DNA of 8,475 nucleotides from an uncultured Bacteroidales bacterium (lineage in GTDB: Bacteria; Bacteroidota; Bacteroidia; Bacteroidales; P3), in NCBI GenBank assembly GCA_947097635.1, contig CAMURW010000049.1, positions 1 to 8,475 of the forward strand, written 5' to 3'. The notes below the pieces were generated by a model. That model was given only the letters and a program-made list of their open reading frames with translations, ran no database searches and was not told where the DNA came from. The position numbers and the translations under genes were made by a program. This document shows positions 6,001 to 8,475 of the stretch, in pieces. Position 1 is the first letter of the stretch. Each line of letters starts with the position of its first letter.

Positions 6001-8475
6001 ACGTATACTTCAACGTCGAAGTGGCCGACACACTGCCTCGCTTTGCATTCTGGGGAGTGGAAGCCAACACCTTTGCGGAATATCGCAACAAAACAGGCAA
6101 AGATGTGCATAGCCTAGCGGAGATGCCCTATTACTACAACGACACCAATCTGCACTTCGCTACCGCACAGTTCTGCGAGAAGGCACAATATCAAACGTCC
6201 GTAGCCACCGACCTCGATGGCGACATACGACCTCAGATTCCAGCACCCAGCATCGGTGCCGACGAACCTGTACGTTACATCCACGACGTTGCTATGATGG
6301 ACGTTTTGGAGCCTGGTCTGTTCGGCGTAGACATCATACCTACCGACAATGTGGAGAGCGACACGCTGCGCGTAGTCGCCGTCATCTACAACAACGGTAG
6401 CAGCATGGAAACCAACCTCACCTGGGAAGCTCATGTGAAAGGCTGCGCCACCTGCACTACAGGACCGCAGCATGTGGACGAGATATTGGCACAACAGCGC
6501 GTGTACGACACTGCCTTCATCCCCATGCCCATCGGTGTCATCGACACACAGGAACTGGTGTCCTACGTCACGGCATCGCGCGATGCCGACCGCATGAACG
6601 ACACGGTGAAGAAGTTCTTCTTCGTGGACCCCGCCTTCAACTTCCAGACCGAGTTCATGTTCTACAACGACAGCATCACTGGATGGATGGATGAAAACAA
6701 CCACCCCATTCATGGCTGCCGCCTCAGCAATATGCCCGTACAGATACAGGTGAAGAATGTAGGGCGCAAGACATTGAAAAGCGACTTCGTGTTTTCTATT
6801 GGCTATCAAGGCAAGTGGTGGAATGCACCCAGTGGAGTGCCAGCGTTGGGGCTGAGCCACACCGAACAAAGGTCGCTGAGCGGCGACTTGGCAGTAAACG
6901 CAAGTGAAATCATCACTTTCAACACTCCTGCCAACGTGTACCCCACAGGTGCCGAAAAAGACCTGAACGTGAAACTACGCTCGTTCATCACCTTCAACTA
7001 CGACCAGAAACCTATCAACGACACCAGCAACTGGGTGCAGCTGACATCGAAGTATACGCCAAACCGCCCCGAAGCCCCGAACCTGACGCTGAACTATGCC
7101 ACCTGGGATACCATCTTCGCGACACAGACCGACAATCCTGCCGGCGGTAGTGTGGTGCATCGTCCCATACGCTGGTACGACGACTCTACACATGCCACCC
7201 CCTTCAAGGTCCACACCAATTATCCGCCCAGCACGTGGTGGGAGACACCGCAGTATTTCACACCACAAACCTATTATCTGAACTGCATCAGCACCACGGG
7301 CTGCACCAGCTACTACCAGCCGGTGACGGTGAACCTGAATCCCCGTGTGGCAATCGATATGTCCATACAGAAGATTGAAGAACCATACAGCAAGGTGTAT
7401 CTCGACAATGATACGGTAAAGGTGCGCATCATCAACTACGGCACCACGGCTGCCAGCAACTTCCCTGTAACCTACGTCACACGTCCCCACACCACTGGCC
7501 GCTACAACTACAGCAACCTGCTGCAGACAGTGACGGAGACCTGCACGGCCACCATCGCTCCCGGCCAGAGTTATGTCTTCAAATTCGACAGTCTGGCCAT
7601 GGCGCCGCCACCAGGCTCCACCTACGACATATTGGCGTGGACAGGTCATGCCAGCGACCCCGTGTGCGAGAACGACACAATACGCTATTGGAAAGAATAC
7701 ATCAACTACCCAGAGCAGAGGTATGTCGACTCACTGCCTGCGATGAACCACAATGTGGGTCTCGACATCACCTATGTGAGCTTTGCTGGCTTGAATAACA
7801 CTGTATCGCCCAGCGGCCACAACTACATTGAATTTGCCAACCGCGACCATCCCGAATATCCAGTACTGAACCTCATCAAGGGTACCACGGACACCTTGAT
7901 TGTGGGCGTAGAAAACAGCGATGACTTTGACGACGATATGACCGATGCCCGCCTATATGTGTTGGTGGACTTCAACCGCGATGGTGTCTTCAACTTCGGC
8001 AAGCTGGGGGGCGAGCTGATTTACAACGATACCATTAAGCCGAAAAGACTAGCCAAGATACCCTTCACCTATCCATTCGACTTCACTCCTACTGAGCGCG
8101 AATGGCACAGAACTGTCATGCATGGCGACACTGCGTTCGTCTCTAATGATGTTCATTTGGAAGAGAGCCGTCGTCCCTGTCTCGGCAACCTGCGTATGCG
8201 CGTGTTCCTGCTGCAAGGCGGCACCGACACCATCCCTGATACTGGATACTATAAAATCGACAGGATGGACTTCGGTTGCATCCACGACTACCTGCTGCAC
8301 GTGGAAAACGAACCCGTCGCCACAAACGCCGCCCTCTACCGTGTAGTGAGTCCCCTCGACCATTTCATCACCGAAGACACCACTACCATTAAATTGGCTG
8401 TCGCCAACAAGGGCGGGCATATGCTCAGCGGCAGCGTGGTGCACTACGTCTTCCGCACTCCGGGTGCCATCAATC
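1..8475 (+). CDS. Giant multidomain secreted/surface protein of Bacteroidota type (beta-helix, CARDB, Ig-like, GEVED-like); partial at both ends
   Basis: The first complete codon is at 3 and the frame stays open to 8474: 2,824 codons without a stop, followed by one base of the next codon. The ATG at 3 is not the start. The residues after it already lie inside a domain: they align with residues 1365-1381, in the middle of the second jelly-roll-like domain, and there is no signal peptide. Visible domains are two parallel beta-helices, eight CARDB-like sandwiches, three Ig-like modules, two jelly-roll-like domains, a lamin-tail-like domain and a GEVED-like domain. There are no obvious transmembrane segments or coiled coils; the composition is rich in Asn, Thr, Asp, Ser and Val, with few Lys, as in extracellular beta-proteins. 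The family is typically exported and anchored or released at the cell surface, often by type IX secretion. The C-terminal sorting signal would lie downstream and cannot be seen. The role (adhesin, glycan binding or scaffold) is inferred. The reading frame is certain; the specific function is not known. Confidence 0.95.
3..467 (+). other. Jelly-roll-like domain A (N-terminally cut by the window)
   Basis: Residues 1-155. This is the C-terminal part of a beta-sandwich domain frequent in secreted Bacteroidota proteins. Its pattern is an AGxxxG-containing stretch leading into an I-x-x-I-x-[FY] strand, then a strand ending in an aromatic/G-x-[GS]-x-[IL] turn, and a closing R-P-[ND]-x-x-F strand. 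Here the pattern is seen as ARAGYGPGALTRIQYL (2-17), FFYAGKGILMQI (83-94) and RPNYIFTV (147-154). The same landmarks recur in domain B about 1,365 residues later: A/A/G/G/I at the front, Gly87 with Gly1452, Gln93 with Gln1459. About 35 residues of the front of the domain are missing and must be encoded upstream. The fold name is by resemblance only; no Pfam name is claimed. Confidence 0.6.
480..827 (+). other. CARDB-like beta-sandwich 1
   Basis: Residues 160-275. It opens with a short IHDAGVSGF strand, equivalent to the 'D-V-x-[VL]' opening of CARDB/Ig adhesion modules. It carries the core motif LKNYG (Asn192, Gly194), which matches the V-x-N-x-G signature of this family. It ends with the YNDTS strand (Asn266) found at the end of the other copies. 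CARDB domains are cell-adhesion-related, bacterial, Ig-fold spacers. This one links jelly-roll-like A to beta-helix 1, exactly as CARDB 4 links B to beta-helix 2. Confidence 0.7.
828..2192 (+). other. Right-handed parallel beta-helix domain 1 (pectate-lyase-like fold)
   Basis: Residues 276-730 (455 residues). It starts with Cys-Ala-Gly (276-278). A cap follows: a DF-x-T-LEQ helix, GVNGALRVKLAPGNY, and a G-S-S-A-T-N-x-I strand. This is the standard N-cap of Bacteroidota beta-helix proteins. Short rungs then repeat the pattern hydrophobic-x-N/G-x-hydrophobic, for example FKNITF (375-380), FINCTFV, VDGCTFV, VRNCTFV, FEHNLV, VRNTIA, VANNMIV, VYNSVKL, FYNNIIT and YIGNNIYY. It closes with a degenerate D-x-N-D-x-LR...CVGAFEF signature (713-730). 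These helices occur in glycan lyases, hydrolases and non-catalytic adhesins. I could not identify a catalytic Asp/Lys/Arg cluster, so no enzyme activity is assigned. The paired domain at 4923-6269 has almost the same length. Confidence 0.85.
2193..2558 (+). other. CARDB-like beta-sandwich 2
   Basis: Residues 731-852. The opening strand is DYDFQIASLDSP, with the core motif VIVNTG (Asn764, Gly766) and the terminal PMNDTS (Asn842). It follows beta-helix 1 without a linker, just as CARDB 5 follows beta-helix 2; the Asn of the core motif is offset by 1,366 residues between these two copies. A Gly-rich turn (CGGGN, bases 2250-2264) precedes the core strand. Probable role: rigid Ig-fold spacer on an extracellular rod. 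Confidence 0.75.
2562..3452 (+). other. Ig-like module 1 (CHU_C-associated type), split by an inserted domain
   Basis: Residues 854-1150. The first part (854-932) has the usual APxAP opening, a central VYWYRHPDS strand with the characteristic W-Y pair, and the NLYIRQKR strand equivalent to the usual TTYYV strand. The last strand, GCLSDYDTVHILMSSIP (1134-1150), corresponds to the G-C-x-S...V-x-V-x-V-x-x-x-P ending of these modules, but it comes only after about 200 residues of a different domain. The uninterrupted reference in the same protein is Ig-like 3, where the two strands are only a few residues apart. The split is inferred from this pattern. Confidence 0.6.
2799..3392 (+). other. Lamin-tail-like (LTD) domain inserted in Ig-like module 1
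   Basis: Residues 933-1130. It shows the order expected of a bacterial lamin-tail domain. An opening VKIMQVQIN strand is followed by a strand with LTNVGDYPADITGDTL (968-983), the 'E-L-x-N-x-G-x-x-x-x-L-x-G-x-x-L' signature. Then come LQPGQSFVVQF (about 1005-1015), LYLDGTGVKDAV, and GTAGVYRKAW (1086-1095), which matches the closing Arg-containing strand. LTDs are Ig-fold modules found in bacterial surface and secreted proteins, probably structural or ligand binding. The first Glu of the usual 'IEL' motif is replaced here (AVQLTN). The assignment is by eye, with moderate certainty. Confidence 0.55.
3453..3779 (+). other. CARDB-like beta-sandwich 3
   Basis: Residues 1151-1259. The opening NVDVFLDSVSLP is followed by a Cys (1165) in the first loop, the core motif EVTVHNYG (Asn1178, Gly1180), a SVNG hairpin and the terminal PLNDTVRV (Asn1248). 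It is the clearest CARDB match in the window. It sits between Ig-like 1 and Ig-like 2 and has no partner in the duplicated block, so it belongs to the spacer between the two copies. Confidence 0.8.
3780..4610 (+). other. Ig-like module 2 (CHU_C-associated type), split by an inserted domain
   Basis: Residues 1260-1536. The first part is TPAAPDVPAFDT, then SIIWYDHDMHPLDSG with the W-Y-D turn typical of the family, then LYAKDSFYATR. The closing strand, GCEGPAAKTVVVVTDIP (1520-1536), is the classic G-C-E-x-P...V-x-V-x-V-x-x-x-P ending. About 190 residues of jelly-roll-like domain B lie between them. The same insertion position is seen in module 1, so this looks like a tolerated loop for hosting extra domains. 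Confidence 0.65.
3984..4553 (+). other. Jelly-roll-like domain B, inserted in Ig-like module 2
   Basis: Residues 1328-1517. This is the complete form of the domain cut off at the start of the window. Landmarks in order are FPSPYNH; QYIFTADELAAAG (about 1357-1369); ISSISFFLD; the K-V-A-M-G-x-T-S-K-x-S-F segment matching the common 'M-G-x-T-x-x-x-x-F' strand; a DW pair; GWYKHNFNTPFLWDG; SNIVVQV (1454-1460); and the closing RRPDITFGF (1508-1516). I know this pattern from many secreted Bacteroidota proteins, where it also appears nested before a G-C-E-x-P strand. Its ligand is unknown to me. It also helps place the gene start: residue 1 of the window aligns with Leu1365, well inside this domain. 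Confidence 0.65.
4611..4922 (+). other. CARDB-like beta-sandwich 4
   Basis: Residues 1537-1640. The core motif is QAVVRNNG (Asn1564, Gly1566), followed by a YWIDS hairpin, FTPGRHILRLAL and the terminal strand PNDTVQLNDTIQ with two NDT triplets (Asn1623, Asn1629). Short for the series (65 residues between core Asn and terminal Asn). It runs directly into the cap of beta-helix 2, mirroring CARDB 1. Confidence 0.75.
4923..6269 (+). other. Right-handed parallel beta-helix domain 2 (pectate-lyase-like fold)
   Basis: Residues 1641-2089 (449 residues). It starts with Cys-Ala-Gly like domain 1. The N-cap is very typical: a HYTIG strand, YPDFTSAINTLNDAGVAGAV, the 'F-D-V-x-N-G-x-Y-x-E' strand, and GASNSNSITFQS. 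The rungs include VSNVIRP, IDSCVLDSG, IRQCTISNF, VHNNISS, ERNNIVLYD, VSNNMISL, YFNTIRIH, VQNNVFDN and DYNVYFN. It ends with the canonical DLDGDIRPQIPAPSIGADEP (2070-2089). The Asn ladder pattern fits stacking inside the helix. No catalytic residues could be named. A lyase/hydrolase or a purely structural and binding role are both possible; embedding in a long row of adhesion modules favours the latter. Confidence 0.88.
6270..6629 (+). other. CARDB-like beta-sandwich 5
   Basis: Residues 2090-2209. The opening is YIHDVAMMDVLEP, followed by the core motif AVIYNNG (Asn2130, Gly2132) and the terminal RMNDTVKK (Asn2199). It carries a Cys pair, GCATC (about 2143-2147), in the hairpin after the core strand, which could form a local disulfide outside the cell. 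It occupies the same place after beta-helix 2 as CARDB 2 after beta-helix 1. Confidence 0.75.
6630..7055 (+). other. CARDB-like beta-sandwich 6 (longer variant)
   Basis: Residues 2210-2351. The opening FMFYNDSITGW strand is atypical. The core motif QVKNVG (Asn2252, Gly2254) and the terminal PINDTSNW (Asn2339) are clear, with 87 residues between them, the longest of the series. The extra length lies around GKWWNAPSG and the following loop. It has no counterpart after CARDB 2, so it is an addition or a retained unit specific to the second half. Confidence 0.6.
7056..7343 (+). other. Ig-like module 3 (CHU_C-associated type), uninterrupted
   Basis: Residues 2352-2447. The opening TPNRPEAPNLTL leads to a PIRWYDDSTHATP strand with the W-Y-D turn, then a TYYLNCISTTGCTSYY segment and the last strand PVTVNLNP. 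The TYYL and GC elements are adjacent, giving the normal module size of about 95 residues. It therefore serves as the internal reference showing that modules 1 and 2 carry insertions. Two Cys (in YLNC and TGC) may pair. Confidence 0.7.
7344..7712 (+). other. CARDB-like beta-sandwich 7
   Basis: Residues 2448-2570. The opening is VAIDMSIQKIEEP, then the core motif VRIINYG (Asn2478, Gly2480), an APGQSYVFKF strand and the terminal CENDTIRYW (Asn2557). A further NDT (Asn2469) precedes the core strand. The IAPGQS turn is the common 'L-x-P-G-x-S' element of the family. It connects Ig-like 3 to the GEVED-like domain through a short NYPEQRYVD linker. Confidence 0.8.
7743..8312 (+). other. GEVED-like domain with divergent signature
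   Basis: Residues 2581-2770. The layout follows GEVED domains of secreted Bacteroidota proteins: an opening GLDITYVSFAGLNN strand, a NYIEF strand, a TDTLIVGVEN strand, then ARLYVLVDFNRDGVFNFG (2649-2666). The last contains the acidic D-x-N-x-D-G loop (2656-2661) that resembles a calcium-binding loop. Next come CLGNLRMRVFL (from Cys2726) and the closing GCIHDYLLHV (2758-2767). In most members the closing motif reads G-E-V-E-D-Y; here only G, D and Y of those are kept. Calcium binding and a structural or adhesive role are inferred. Confidence 0.7.
8313..8475 (+). other. CARDB-like beta-sandwich 8 (cut by the window end)
   Basis: Residues 2771-2824. The opening ALYRVVSPLDHF and core motif KLAVANKG (Asn2802, Gly2804) are visible, followed by a VHYVFRTPG hairpin strand. 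The terminal NDT strand would lie beyond the window. Its presence shows that the protein continues for at least one more domain before any C-terminal sorting signal. Confidence 0.65.

Noticed and set aside
1..8475. A multigene system such as an anti-phage defence island or polysaccharide utilisation locus
   Set aside because: Only one gene is visible and it has no nuclease, ATPase, SusC/SusD-like or regulatory domain. Nothing in the window supports such a system.

Overview
The whole 8,475-base window lies inside one very large protein-coding gene on the + strand. Reading with codons starting at position 3 (residue n starts at base 3n), I followed the frame codon by codon to position 8474. I found no stop: 2,824 consecutive sense codons, about 300 kDa of protein. 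Neither the true start nor the stop is in the window. There is no intergenic DNA, and I see no RNA gene, mobile element, CRISPR array, promoter or terminator.

The translation looks like a secreted or cell-surface multidomain protein of the Bacteroidota, probably a Bacteroidales-type host-associated or environmental bacterium. The evidence is the domain vocabulary: pectate-lyase-like parallel beta-helices with the N-terminal cap and the closing D-x-DGD-x-R...IGADE-type signature common in this phylum; a chain of CARDB-like beta-sandwiches; Ig-like modules of the gliding-motility/CHU_C-associated kind; a jelly-roll-like domain usually found nested in those Ig modules; a lamin-tail-like domain; and a GEVED-like domain. 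Such proteins are normally exported and often carry a C-terminal type IX secretion sorting domain. That end lies outside the window, so the route is not shown.

Order along the protein (residues): jelly-roll-like A, truncated at the window edge (1-155); CARDB 1 (160-275); beta-helix 1 (276-730); CARDB 2 (731-852); Ig-like 1 (854-1150) with a lamin-tail-like domain inserted (933-1130); CARDB 3 (1151-1259); Ig-like 2 (1260-1536) with jelly-roll-like B inserted (1328-1517); CARDB 4 (1537-1640); beta-helix 2 (1641-2089); CARDB 5 (2090-2209); CARDB 6 (2210-2351); Ig-like 3, uninterrupted (2352-2447); CARDB 7 (2448-2570); GEVED-like (2581-2770); CARDB 8, cut by the window end (2771-2824).

Two architectural points stand out. 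First, the block jelly-roll, CARDB, beta-helix, CARDB occurs twice, and every landmark in the second copy lies about 1,360-1,370 residues after its partner. This suggests an old segmental duplication of roughly 4.1 kb. Second, Ig-like 1 and 2 each hold a whole foreign domain before their last strand, while Ig-like 3 does not. Function can only be inferred: a long, rod-like, probably glycosylated surface or secreted protein, perhaps an adhesin or glycan-binding scaffold. No catalytic site could be identified, and with one gene visible no multigene system can be claimed.
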